DNA from: Lichenicola sp964247735 | GTDB lineage: Bacteria > Pseudomonadota > Alphaproteobacteria > Acetobacterales > Acetobacteraceae | Direction of reading: 5' to 3' | DNA length: 11,868 bases | NCBI GenBank assembly: GCA_964247735.1 | Contig: CAXTVS010000085.1 | Coordinates: 1 to 11,868, forward strand | Shown here: positions 1 to 7,498 of the stretch, one piece after another | Layout: each line of letters starts with the position of its first letter | Numbering within the stretch: position 1 is the first letter of the stretch | Notes under the pieces: model-generated | What the model saw: only the letters and a program-made list of their open reading frames with translations | What the model was told of the DNA's origin: nothing | Databases searched by the model: none | Position numbers and translations under genes: made by a program

Positions 1-216
1 CGCCCGCACGGCGGGCCACGGCGACGCCAGCCGGGTGCGGCCACGCGCGCGGCCGCGACCCGGCGCCCCGCATGACAGCGCAACCACCGCCGCAGCGACG
101 GGGCGCGCGGCCCGGCCGCAACGGGGCCCGGATCGCTTGCATTGCCGGTTGTTCAATGGCTTCATGAACCGATCGGCAGGACGCCGCCACGAGCGTCCGC
201 CGCAGAGGAAATGTGC
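1..216. other. Upstream leader of the sugar ABC operon, no gene recognised
   Basis: No convincing coding region is visible before the binding-protein gene. A 61-codon open frame here is arginine- and proline-rich and looks like a by-product of the GC content. The stretch from about 130 to 180 is less GC-rich than its surroundings and contains an inverted repeat, GTTCA at 151-155 and TGAAC at 165-169, separated by 9 nt. That could be an operator for a LacI- or other sugar-type regulator. This is inference only; no clear -35/-10 pair could be assigned. Confidence 0.3.
204..210 (+). promoter_or_regulatory. Ribosome binding site that sets the binding-protein start at 217
   Basis: AGAGGAA at 204-210 abuts an ATG at 211 and lies 6 nt before a second in-frame ATG at 217. 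Only the second has normal Shine-Dalgarno spacing. Starting at 217 also puts Met-Arg-Lys directly before the hydrophobic signal peptide, as expected for an exported protein. Confidence 0.65.
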
Positions 217-1191
217 ATGAGGAAACCGTTCCTGGCGGGCCTGCTGTTCGCCCCGTTGAGCCTGTTGTCCCTGGGCGCCGCGTCGCCTGTCCTGGCGCAG
301 GAACCGACCATTCCCGTCATCGTCAAGGACACCACCTCCTTCTACTGGCAGATCGTGCTCGCCGGCGCCCGCAAGGCCGGGCAGGACCTGCACGTGAAGG
401 TGCCGGAGCTCGGCGCGCAGTCCGAGGCCGACATCACCGGCCAGATCTCCATCCTCGAGAACGCGGTGTCGGAACGCCCCGCCGCCATCGTGATCTCGCC
501 GACGCAGTTCGCGGCCCTCGGGCCGCCGATCACCGAGGCGGCGAAGCAGGTGAAGATCATCGGCATCGACTCCGCCGCCGACAGCAAGGCCTTCACCTCG
601 TTCCTGACCACCGACAACGTCGCCGGCGGCCGCGCCGCCGCCGACGCCGTCGCCGCCGCGATCCAGCACGCCTACGGCAAGGCCGAGGGCAAGGTGGCGA
701 TCATCACCTCGCTGCCCGGCGTCGGCTCGCTCGACCAGCGCGCCAAGGGCTTCAAGGACGAGATCGCCGCGAAATATCCCGGCCTGAAGCTCGCGGCCGA
801 CAAGGTGGCGGACGGGCAGGCGACCACCGCGCTCAACATCATGACCGATCTGATCACCGCCAATCCCGACCTGCGCGGCGTGTTCGCGTCGAACCTGATC
901 ATGGCGCAGGGCGCCGGCCAGGCGATCGCCGAGAACAACATGCAGGGCAAGATGATGCTGATCGGCTTCGACAACGACGAGAAGCTGGTGCAGTTCCTGC
1001 GCGACGGCGTGATCGCCGCCCTGGTGGTGCAGGACCCGTACCGCATGGGCTACGACGGCGTGAAGACCGCGCTCGCCGCGTCCAAGGGCGAGCCGGTGGC
1101 CAAGTTCGTCGACACCGGCGTGAACGTCATCACCAAGGCCAACATGGACACGGCCCGGTCGCAGCAGCTGCTGAACCCGAAGGTGAAGTAG
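217..1191 (+). CDS. Sugar ABC transporter periplasmic substrate-binding protein (RbsB-like)
   Basis: This is a 324-residue periplasmic binding protein of the ribose/galactose/LacI-fold type (Peripla_BP_4), which captures a sugar or sugar-like ligand and delivers it to the membrane permease. Residues 1-27 form a Sec signal peptide: basic MRK, a hydrophobic core, and a cleavage site ending Val-Leu-Ala before Gln28. The mature part shows family landmarks: the early Tyr-Trp-Gln ligand-region segment, an ILENAV helix followed by AIVISP, the IIGIDS strand, the FLTTDN segment and the late LIGFDNDE strand. Length is typical for the family. It is the first gene of a binding protein-ATPase-permease operon, 6 nt before the ATPase gene. 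A longer in-frame start at 142 would bury the signal peptide, so 217 is preferred. The ligand cannot be read from the sequence; ribose, xylose, allose or a polyol are all possible. Confidence 0.93.
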   Translation: MRKPFLAGLLFAPLSLLSLGAASPVLAQEPTIPVIVKDTTSFYWQIVLAGARKAGQDLHVKVPELGAQSEADITGQISILENAVSERPAAIVISPTQFAALGPPITEAAKQVKIIGIDSAADSKAFTSFLTTDNVAGGRAAADAVAAAIQHAYGKAEGKVAIITSLPGVGSLDQRAKGFKDEIAAKYPGLKLAADKVADGQATTALNIMTDLITANPDLRGVFASNLIMAQGAGQAIAENNMQGKMMLIGFDNDEKLVQFLRDGVIAALVVQDPYRMGYDGVKTALAASKGEPVAKFVDTGVNVITKANMDTARSQQLLNPKVK

Positions 1192-1197
1192 CGCCGC

Positions 1198-2715
1198 ATG
1201 GCTGCTCCGGAGGACGCGCCGGCACCGGCGGACATGGAGCCGCCGGTGCTGGAGCTGCGCCAGCTCGACAAGCGCTTCCCTGGCACCCACGCGCTGAAGG
1301 GCGTCGACCTCGCCTTCCGCGCCGGCGAGATCCACGCCGTGGTCGGCGAGAACGGCGCCGGCAAGTCGACCCTGATCAAGATCCTGACCGGCGCCTACGT
1401 CCGCAGCGCCGGCACCATCCTGTGGCAGGGGCGGGAGGTGCCGCTCGCGACCCCGCACGACGCGCTGGCGCTCGGCATCAACGCCGTGCACCAGGAGGTG
1501 GTGCTGTGCCCGCACCTGAGCGTCGCCGCCAACATGTTCCTGGGCGAGGAGCAGACCCGGCTCGGCCTGCTGCAGAAGCGCGGCATGGTCCGCCGCGCCC
1601 AGGCGATCCTGGACGATCTCGGCTTCCGCCTGCCGGCATCCGCTCCGCTGGACGCGCTGACCATCGGCCAGCAGCAGCTGGTCGCCACCGCGCGCGCGGC
1701 GATCCGCGGCACCCGCTTCCTGATCTTCGACGAGCCGACCGCGTACCTCACGCGCAGCGAGACCGACCAGCTGTTCGCGCTGATCCGCCGGCTGAACGGG
1801 GCGGGCGTCACCGTCGTCTACATCAGCCACCGGCTGGAGGAGATCTTCCAGCTCGCCGGGCGGGTCTCGGTGCTGCGCGACGGCAACCTGGTCGCGACCC
1901 GGCGCGTGGCCGAGACCAGCGAGCGCGAGCTGATCCGCGACATGGTCGCCCGCTCCATCGAGGAGGTGCACCACAAGGAGCGGATCGCGCTCGGCGACAC
2001 CCTGCTGGAGGTGCAGGGGCTGAGCGGCCCGGGCTTCGGCGACGTGTCGCTCACCGTGCGCCGCGGCGAGATCGTCGGGTTGTACGGGCTGATCGGCGCC
2101 GGGCGCAGCGAGTTCGTGCAGTGCCTGTACGGCCGCCGTCCGCGCAGCGCCGGCCGGGTCCGCATGGCCGGCCGCGAGCTGCGGGTCCGACGCGAGGCCG
2201 ACGCCATCGGCAGCGGCATCGTGCTGCTGCCGGAAAGCCGGCGCGACCAGGGCCTGTGCCTGAACCTGCCGGTCGGCTTCAACCTCAACCTGCCGATCTT
2301 CGAGCGCCTGTCGCGCGGCCTGCTGGTGCGGCCGGACCTGGAGCGCACCGCCGCCGCCCGGCAGATCGCGGACCTGCGCATCGTCACCGCCTCCGCCGGC
2401 TCGGACGCGCTCACCCTGTCCGGCGGCAACCAGCAGAAGCTGGTGATCGGCAAGTGGCTGGCGCACGGCGCCGAGCTGTTCATCTTCGACGAGCCGACCG
2501 TCGGCGTCGACGTCGGCACCAAGGTGCAGATCTACCGCATCTTCGCCGAGCTGCTGCGTCGCGGCGCCGGGATCATCCTGATCTCGTCCTACCTGCCCGA
2601 GGTCTACGACCTGTCCGACACGTTGCACGTGTTCCGCGCCGGCCGCCTGGTGGCCAGCCACGACCACCGCGCGATGGACCACGAAACCATCCTCGCCGAG
2701 GCGATCGGCGCCTGA
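1198..2715 (+). CDS. Sugar ABC transporter ATP-binding protein, double-domain (RbsA/MglA-like)
   Basis: This 505-residue protein has two fused nucleotide-binding domains, as usual for carbohydrate importers of the CUT2 class, and would power the permease encoded next. In domain 1, Walker A is GENGAGKST (50-58), the Q-loop is HQE (98-100), the signature is LTIGQQQ (154-160), Walker B is FLIFDEPT (174-181) and the switch histidine is in ISHRL. In domain 2, Walker A is replaced by GLIGAGRSE (about 297-305), followed by a canonical LSGGNQQK signature (407-414) and Walker B FIFDEPTVGVD (428-438). A degenerate second Walker A is normal for RbsA/MglA/XylG proteins. The ATG lies 6 nt after the binding-protein stop with only a weak purine run (AGGTGA, 1181-1186) before it, so translational coupling is likely. 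A start at Met13 (1234) is possible. Substrate unknown. Confidence 0.95.
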   Translation: MAAPEDAPAPADMEPPVLELRQLDKRFPGTHALKGVDLAFRAGEIHAVVGENGAGKSTLIKILTGAYVRSAGTILWQGREVPLATPHDALALGINAVHQEVVLCPHLSVAANMFLGEEQTRLGLLQKRGMVRRAQAILDDLGFRLPASAPLDALTIGQQQLVATARAAIRGTRFLIFDEPTAYLTRSETDQLFALIRRLNGAGVTVVYISHRLEEIFQLAGRVSVLRDGNLVATRRVAETSERELIRDMVARSIEEVHHKERIALGDTLLEVQGLSGPGFGDVSLTVRRGEIVGLYGLIGAGRSEFVQCLYGRRPRSAGRVRMAGRELRVRREADAIGSGIVLLPESRRDQGLCLNLPVGFNLNLPIFERLSRGLLVRPDLERTAAARQIADLRIVTASAGSDALTLSGGNQQKLVIGKWLAHGAELFIFDEPTVGVDVGTKVQIYRIFAELLRRGAGIILISSYLPEVYDLSDTLHVFRAGRLVASHDHRAMDHETILAEAIGA

Positions 2716-2745
2716 GCCGACCCGCCCGCGTCCGGAGTACCAGGC

Positions 2746-3714
2746 ATGTCCGAGGTCGCCGTCCAGTCGACATCCCGGCCGCAGCTGCGGTTCGGCTTCC
2801 TGCTCAACCTCACCCTGCTCGGCCTGCTGCTGGTGATGTGGTTCCTGCTGTCGGTGAGCACCAACAGCTTCTTCACCCTCAACAACGTGGTGAACCTGCT
2901 GCGCCAGGCCTCGCTCTGGGCGATCATCGCCGTCGGCCAGACCTTCGTCATCATCACCGCCGGGATCGACCTGTCGGTCGGCGCGGTGGTGGGGCTGGCC
3001 AGCGTCGTGGTCGCGCTGCTGCTGAAGTCCGGGGTGCCGATCCCGGCCGCGATCGCGCTGACGCTGCTGATGGGCGTGTGCATCGGCGCGTTCCACGCCT
3101 TCGGCATCCTGCGCCTCGGCCTGCCGCCCTTCATCATCACCCTGGCGACGCTGACCGCGCTGCGCGGCATCGGCCTGCTGATCACCAACGGCGCCACCAT
3201 CTCCGGCTTCAGCACCGCCTTCACCGGCTTCTCGCGCCTGTCCTTCCTGGGGCTGCCGTCGCTGTTCTGGATGGTGGTGGCGATCGCGGTGCCGGCCTTC
3301 GTGCTGCTGCACCACACCCGCTGGGGCCGCCACCTCTACGCGGTCGGCAGCAACGCCGAGGCGTCGCGGCTGTCCGGCATCGCCATCGGCCGCACCATCT
3401 ACCTGGCCTACATGATGTCGGCCGGCCTGGCCGCCTTCGCCGGCATCCTGACCGCCAGCCGCATCTCCGTCGGCGTCGCCACCACCGGCGACGGCTGGGA
3501 GCTGCAATCCATCGCCTCCTCCGTGATCGGCGGCACCAGCCTGTTCGGCGCGGTCGGCACCGTGCTCGGCCCCCTGCTGGGGGCGATGCTGCTGACCACC
3601 ATCAACAACGGCGCCAACCTGCTCAACGTCAACCCGTTCTGGCAGCGCATCATCACCGGCGCCCTGATCATCCTGATCGTCTACTTCGACCAGCTCAGGC
3701 GGAAGCGCCGCTGA
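2746..3714 (+). CDS. Sugar ABC transporter permease (RbsC-like)
   Basis: This 322-residue inner-membrane permease of the BPD_transp_2 family forms the homodimeric channel of a CUT2 sugar importer. About eight or more hydrophobic segments are visible, starting at residues 17-37. The family signature AGIDLSVG lies at 72-79, the cytoplasmic ATPase-contact loop (GRHLYAVGSN, 194-203, then EASRLSG) follows, and the late conserved IGGTSLFGAVGTVLG is at 261-275. The protein ends in a basic tail, RRKRR. CGGAG at 2733-2737 lies 8 nt before the ATG. It is the last gene of the operon. Its TGA stop (3712-3714) lies inside the 5-bp target duplication of the downstream transposon, so the insertion is flush with the end of the gene and the protein is unaltered. 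Transcripts leaving this gene now run into antisense tnpA instead of the original intergenic hairpin. Confidence 0.94.
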   Translation: MSEVAVQSTSRPQLRFGFLLNLTLLGLLLVMWFLLSVSTNSFFTLNNVVNLLRQASLWAIIAVGQTFVIITAGIDLSVGAVVGLASVVVALLLKSGVPIPAAIALTLLMGVCIGAFHAFGILRLGLPPFIITLATLTALRGIGLLITNGATISGFSTAFTGFSRLSFLGLPSLFWMVVAIAVPAFVLLHHTRWGRHLYAVGSNAEASRLSGIAIGRTIYLAYMMSAGLAAFAGILTASRISVGVATTGDGWELQSIASSVIGGTSLFGAVGTVLGPLLGAMLLTTINNGANLLNVNPFWQRIITGALIILIVYFDQLRRKRR

Positions 3715-3715
3715 A
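3711..3715. repeat. Left target-site duplication CTGAA
   Basis: CTGAA directly precedes the left inverted repeat and is identical to 10557-10561 just outside the right inverted repeat. Five bp is the standard Tn3-family duplication length. The TGA inside it is the permease stop codon. Confidence 0.93.
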
Positions 3716-3753
3716 GGGGCTCCGGTAGCAACGGAACCGGAAGTTCGATCTAG
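3716..3753 (+). repeat. Left terminal inverted repeat (IRL), 38 bp
   Basis: It begins GGGGCTCCGGTAGCA and matches the reverse complement of 10519-10556 at all but four positions (5, 16, 25 and 36 counted from the outer end). Thirty-eight bp and a GGGG outer end are typical of the Tn3 family, where this is the TnpA-binding end. The tnpA stop codon (3750-3752) lies inside its inner edge, so selection on tnpA and on the end sequence overlap there. Confidence 0.93.
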
Positions 3754-6725
3754 CCGTCGTCGCCCGCGAGTGTCGGGTTGCGCAGCGGCCTCGATTCGCC
3801 ACGTGCGACGGTATCCGGGAGCGTGAAGGCGTAACGACCGAGCATGTTGATGTGGTCGAACCCGAGCGGCGAAAGCCGGCCGACGTCCTCGTCGCGCACG
3901 TCGAAGCCCTCGGCTCGGAGCTGATCGACGGCGGCGTCCATATAGATCGTGTTCCAGAGCACGATGACGTTGACCACGAGGCCAAGCGCGCCGAGCTGAT
4001 CCTCTTGGCCCTCGCGGTAGCGCTGCCGGAGCTCGCCTCGTTTGCCGTGGAAGACGACGCGGGCGAGCTGATGGCGACCCTCCCCACGGTTGAGCTGTAT
4101 CAGGATGCGACGGCGGTATGCCTCGTCGTCGAGGTAACGAAGCAAGTAGAGCGTTTTGACCAGCCGTCCGAGCTGTTCCAGAGCGCGAGCCAGCCTGGTT
4201 GGCCGATCCCTCGTCTGAAGCGTGCGGATCAGCCCGGAGGCAAGCACGGTTCCGAGCTTCGACCCGGCCAGTCGCAGCAGGTCCTCCCAGTGCTCCGCGA
4301 TCAGCGCCGTGTTGACGCGCTGCGCCGCGAGCGCGTCGAGCGCGCCGTGATCGGCCTTGTCGTCTACGCGCCAGAAACGCGCGCCACCAATGTCGGCGAG
4401 GCGGGGACTGAATTGGAACCCGAGCAGGTGGAAGATGCCGAACATGACGTCGGTGTAGGCGCCGGTGTCGGTCATGATCTCGGTCGGCTGCAGCTCCGTC
4501 TGTTGCTCGAGCACCACCGAAAGCAGTACCAGGCTATCACGCAGCGTGCCGGGAACGGTGATACCGTTCAGGCCGGTGAATTGGTCGGAGACGAGGTTGT
4601 AGAACGTGACGCCGCGCTCGGGGCCGAACCAGTGCGGGTTCGGACCGGCGTGGATGGTCCGGATCGGCACCACGAAGCGCAGCCCGTCGGCGGACGCGAC
4701 GTCGCCGCCGCCCCAGGTGCGGGCGAGCGGGATGCGGTTCTGGGCGGCAACCAGGGCGGCGTTGGCACGCGTCAGCGTCTCGCCCCGGATGTAGTTCTGT
4801 CGCACCCAGCTCAGGCGCGAGCGGCGCAGCGACGGTCTGTCGAGCCGGATCAGCGGCTCGAACCCGGTGTTGCAGGCCTCGGCCAGCAGCACGGCGCAGA
4901 GGCTGGTCGCGACGTCGGCGGCGCGCGCGCCGCCCTCGCTCGCATGGGTGAAGCCGTCCGCGAAACCTGTGCGCGCGTGCATTTCGAGCAGCAACTCAGG
5001 GAGGTCGACCCGCGGCAGGCGTGCGGCGACCGCTTCCTTCAGGGCGATGAGGCTGGGCGGATCGTCGAGCCGGTCGAGAGCGGTCAGCACCAGTCGGTCG
5101 CCGTCGATCGCCACGGCAGCGTTGCCGGCGAGGTTCGTGGCAGTCGTTCGGAAGGCGACGTCGAGGCGCCCCGAGACGCGCGCGATCTCGGTGGGCGCAT
5201 CCGTCGACAGGCCAAGCGTGCGGCAGATGGCGGGCCGCGCTGCCTCCCACGCCGGGCCGGACAGCAGCCCGAGGCGCGGATCGGCGTAGCGCAGGCTTGG
5301 TGAGGCGAACAGGTCGCGGCGTCGGATCGCCGCCCGCATGCTCTCCAGCAAGCAGAGGCGATACGCGATCTTGTCGATCGCGCCGTCTCGTGCGCGGACC
5401 TGGCGCTTCCAGCCGGCCGCCACGAGGGCGAGCGGAGGCGCCCTGGTGGATCCGTGCCTTTCGGCCCTGAGGTGGAGAACGGCGTCTAGCACCGGCTGGG
5501 CGGTCGGCGCGGCGCCAAACGCGACCGCACGCAGCAGCGCCGGCAGGAACCGGAGCCTACCAGTCTGGGCTCGCAATACGGCGAAGTAGAGGTCGCCGGC
5601 CGGCCGGATCAGCAGGTCCACCTGCGCCAGGGCATGGGCGAGATCCGCACGGGGCACCAGGGCGAATGCCGCGGTACGTACCGCGACATCGTCGACGGTG
5701 TCGTCCATCAGCACGGCACCGGCTTCCCGGAGCCTGGATGCCGCCGCGTCGAGGTCTCGAAGGGTGCGCAGACGCGTTCGCTTGCCGACTGCCGCCGCGT
5801 CGGAGAACAGCTTCGTCACCACGATGTCGAACAAATCTAGTACGTCGTCCTGCGCGGTCGCCTCGAGGGTGCGGACAAAGGCGAGCAGCGTCGCCATGCG
5901 TCGCTTCTCGGGCATGCGGGCAACCGCCTGCGCCTTGGCGACGGTCGCGAACCGGGCGAGCGCGGTGACGCGACCGGGCGGAACGTGGGAGATCCCGGGC
6001 AGGCCCGCGGCCAGCCCGCGCACCTCGCCAAGGCGTTCGACGGCGCGCGATGGTTCAGCACCGCTGCGCAGGTAGGGCCCGTCGCGCAGCCGGTCGAGTG
6101 GGCTCGGCCGGCCGGCGTCGGACAGCAGCAGGGCGTCGAGCCGCTCGCGCTGTGCGGGCGTGATCCCATGTGCGAGGGAGCGCCACAGGCGTTGCGCGGC
6201 GCGAGCCCGGATGCTCGCGACGAGACGCTCGAGCAGGGATGGGCCCGGCAGCAGGACCTTCTCGGTGACCAGCCACGCGGTCGCCCTGTCGAACAGCACG
6301 CTCGGCCGGTCGGTGCCGGTCCAGCACAGCGCGTAGAGCCAGCGGGCCAGACGGAAGCGGGCAGCGCCATCCGTAAACTCGCGGTAGCCGAACGCGGCGC
6401 GGATCTCGCGGGCATGTTGCCATCCCGCACGACCCTGGCGGTAGCCGGCGAGGCAAAGCGGGTCGGCGATACCGAGCTGGCGGGCGAGATCGCCGGTGAC
6501 CCCGGGCGGCACGTCGGCCGGATCCTCCAGGAACGTGCCGAGGAAGCGCACAGTGCCGAGCTGGACAGCGTATCCCAGCCGCATCGGGTCCGAGCGTTTC
6601 GCTCCGGCAAGCTCGCGGTCGGCATCGTCCAGGTGGAAATGGCGCGCGAGCTGGTCGGGTGTGGGTTCACCCGCGTATTGGCCGTAGCGCCGTTCCTGCT
6701 CGGCCGTCAGGAACGAGACCGGCAC
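3750..6725 (-). CDS. tnpA: Tn3-family transposase TnpA
   Basis: This 991-residue replicative transposase has a length normal for the family (about 950-1010). The N-terminal part (from MPVSFLTAEQ) is the DUF4158-type DNA-binding region that recognises the 38-bp ends; the C-terminal half is the DDE catalytic domain. The likely triad is Asp680 (SADGLRF), Asp753 (MTDTGAYTD) and Glu882 (LNRGEGRH). Their spacing of 73 and 129 residues is close to that published for Tn3 and Tn4430. Other hallmarks are GPERGVTFYN, SDQFTGLNG and VLWNT. No frameshift or stop interrupts it. The start is GTG at 6725, four nt after the tnpR stop, with no evident Shine-Dalgarno sequence, so translation is probably coupled to tnpR. 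The 3' end enters the left inverted repeat, and the gene is convergent with the resident permease gene. Confidence 0.97.
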   Translation of the reverse strand: MPVSFLTAEQERRYGQYAGEPTPDQLARHFHLDDADRELAGAKRSDPMRLGYAVQLGTVRFLGTFLEDPADVPPGVTGDLARQLGIADPLCLAGYRQGRAGWQHAREIRAAFGYREFTDGAARFRLARWLYALCWTGTDRPSVLFDRATAWLVTEKVLLPGPSLLERLVASIRARAAQRLWRSLAHGITPAQRERLDALLLSDAGRPSPLDRLRDGPYLRSGAEPSRAVERLGEVRGLAAGLPGISHVPPGRVTALARFATVAKAQAVARMPEKRRMATLLAFVRTLEATAQDDVLDLFDIVVTKLFSDAAAVGKRTRLRTLRDLDAAASRLREAGAVLMDDTVDDVAVRTAAFALVPRADLAHALAQVDLLIRPAGDLYFAVLRAQTGRLRFLPALLRAVAFGAAPTAQPVLDAVLHLRAERHGSTRAPPLALVAAGWKRQVRARDGAIDKIAYRLCLLESMRAAIRRRDLFASPSLRYADPRLGLLSGPAWEAARPAICRTLGLSTDAPTEIARVSGRLDVAFRTTATNLAGNAAVAIDGDRLVLTALDRLDDPPSLIALKEAVAARLPRVDLPELLLEMHARTGFADGFTHASEGGARAADVATSLCAVLLAEACNTGFEPLIRLDRPSLRRSRLSWVRQNYIRGETLTRANAALVAAQNRIPLARTWGGGDVASADGLRFVVPIRTIHAGPNPHWFGPERGVTFYNLVSDQFTGLNGITVPGTLRDSLVLLSVVLEQQTELQPTEIMTDTGAYTDVMFGIFHLLGFQFSPRLADIGGARFWRVDDKADHGALDALAAQRVNTALIAEHWEDLLRLAGSKLGTVLASGLIRTLQTRDRPTRLARALEQLGRLVKTLYLLRYLDDEAYRRRILIQLNRGEGRHQLARVVFHGKRGELRQRYREGQEDQLGALGLVVNVIVLWNTIYMDAAVDQLRAEGFDVRDEDVGRLSPLGFDHINMLGRYAFTLPDTVARGESRPLRNPTLAGDDG

Positions 6726-6729
6726 CGGC

Positions 6730-7320
6730 TCAGCGAACGAGGAGCTTGGTCCCGCGCGGTTTCGGCCGACCCTCGCCGTCGACGTAGGCGTAGAGCGTGC
6801 TGATCGAGATGCCGAGTTGCTCGGCGATCTCGCCGGCCACGTTGGCGCGGTCGGCCATCATCGTCATCGCGGTCCGCAGCTTGGAACGCGTCATCAGGCG
6901 GGGACGGCCGCCGTTGCGCCCGCGCGCGCGGGCGGCCGCCAGCCCGGCCATCGTGCGCTCGCGGATCAGGTCGCGTTCGAACTCGGCCAGGGTTGCGAAG
7001 ATGCCAAATACCAGTCGGCCCGTGGCGCTGGTCGTATCGATGCCGCCGGTGAGCACCTTGAGGCCAATCCCTTCGGCCTGCAGTCCGGCGACCAGCTCGA
7101 CGACATGGCCGAGCGAGCGTCCGATGCGGTCGAGCTTCCAGACGACCAGGGCGTCCCCGGCGCGCATGTGGCCGAGCGCCCTGGCGAGACCCGGCCGCGA
7201 GACGACCGAGCCGCTGCAGGTGTCGTCATACAGTCGCTCGCAGCCAGCGGCCTCCAATGCGTCCCGTTGCAGCGCCAGGTTCTGCTCGGCCGTCGACACG
7301 CGCATGTAGCCGACCAGCAC
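6730..7320 (-). CDS. tnpR: Tn3-family serine resolvase TnpR
   Basis: This 196-residue site-specific recombinase resolves the cointegrate produced by TnpA by recombining two res sites. The catalytic serine is Ser9 in YMRVSTAEQN. The active-site arginine segment KLDRIGRS is at 62-69, TGGIDTTSATG at 91-101 precedes the long E-helix with FERDLIRERT (about 114-123), and the C-terminal helix-turn-helix (about 150-181, with IAEQLGISISTLYAYV) would bind res. The GRNGGRPR linker is typical. The start is GTG at 7320 with GGTGGAG upstream; an ATG at residue 6 would cut into the first beta strand and is less likely. It is transcribed with tnpA (4-nt gap) and divergently from the cargo genes, so the dyad-rich segment between them is the expected res site and promoter region. 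Confidence 0.96.
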   Translation of the reverse strand: MLVGYMRVSTAEQNLALQRDALEAAGCERLYDDTCSGSVVSRPGLARALGHMRAGDALVVWKLDRIGRSLGHVVELVAGLQAEGIGLKVLTGGIDTTSATGRLVFGIFATLAEFERDLIRERTMAGLAAARARGRNGGRPRLMTRSKLRTAMTMMADRANVAGEIAEQLGISISTLYAYVDGEGRPKPRGTKLLVR

Positions 7321-7327
7321 CGACTTA

Positions 7328-7334
7328 CTCCACC
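7328..7334 (-). promoter_or_regulatory. Ribosome binding site supporting the GTG start of tnpR
   Basis: Read on the minus strand this is GGTGGAG, 7 nt before the GTG at 7320. That favours the GTG over the downstream ATG at 7305, which has no comparable upstream purine run. Confidence 0.6.
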
Positions 7335-7470
7335 TGTCTGCAGTAACTTAGCAGAGCATGGTTTTCGGCAATCAGATAGATGCATCACTTGATGCGGATC
7401 AGCGCGCCAAACGAGCCGGAGCACCGGGACATCTCCTTGATCGTGCATCAAACGAACGTTTTCTGCATAC
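7335..7470. other. Putative res recombination site and divergent promoter region
   Basis: In Tn3-family elements with this layout the roughly 120-bp res site, with three resolvase-binding subsites, lies just upstream of tnpR. This segment is less GC-rich than the flanking genes and carries three dyads: TCTGC (7337-7341) with GCAGA (7351-7355); GCATCA (7382-7387) with TGATGC (7390-7395); and TTGAT (7437-7441) with ATCAA (7447-7451). GCATCA occurs again at 7445-7450 and TTGAT at 7389-7393, so two of the dyads share half-site sequence. An AACGTT palindrome is at 7456-7461. Exact subsites I-III and the crossover point cannot be fixed by eye. Promoters for tnpR and the cargo should also lie here, but no strong -35/-10 pair was found. 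Confidence 0.6.
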
Positions 7471-7498
7471 TTCCTCCCAGCAGTGACAGGCGGGGCGG

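Noticed and set aside
142..216. Longer N-terminus for the binding protein, starting at 142
   Set aside because: It would place 25 residues, including several prolines and charges, before the signal peptide, and it ignores the ribosome site at 204-210.
1198..2715. Degenerate second Walker A motif (GLIGAGRSE) as evidence of a broken ATPase
   Set aside because: This substitution is normal in the second domain of RbsA/MglA/XylG-type ATPases, so it is not decay.
213..3728. A 1171-codon plus-strand open frame spanning the whole sugar operon
   Set aside because: It overlaps three well-recognised genes in another frame, is extremely Arg/Pro/Gly-rich with no recognisable domain, and is a typical long shadow in high-GC DNA.
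3852..5303. A 483-codon plus-strand frame antisense to tnpA
   Set aside because: No domain or membrane pattern, no good ribosome site, and it is fully covered by the intact transposase on the other strand.
7437..7471. A sigma-70 promoter for the cargo from TTGATC (7437) and CATACT (7466)
   Set aside because: Spacing of 23 nt is too long and no better -35 could be matched, so no specific promoter is claimed.
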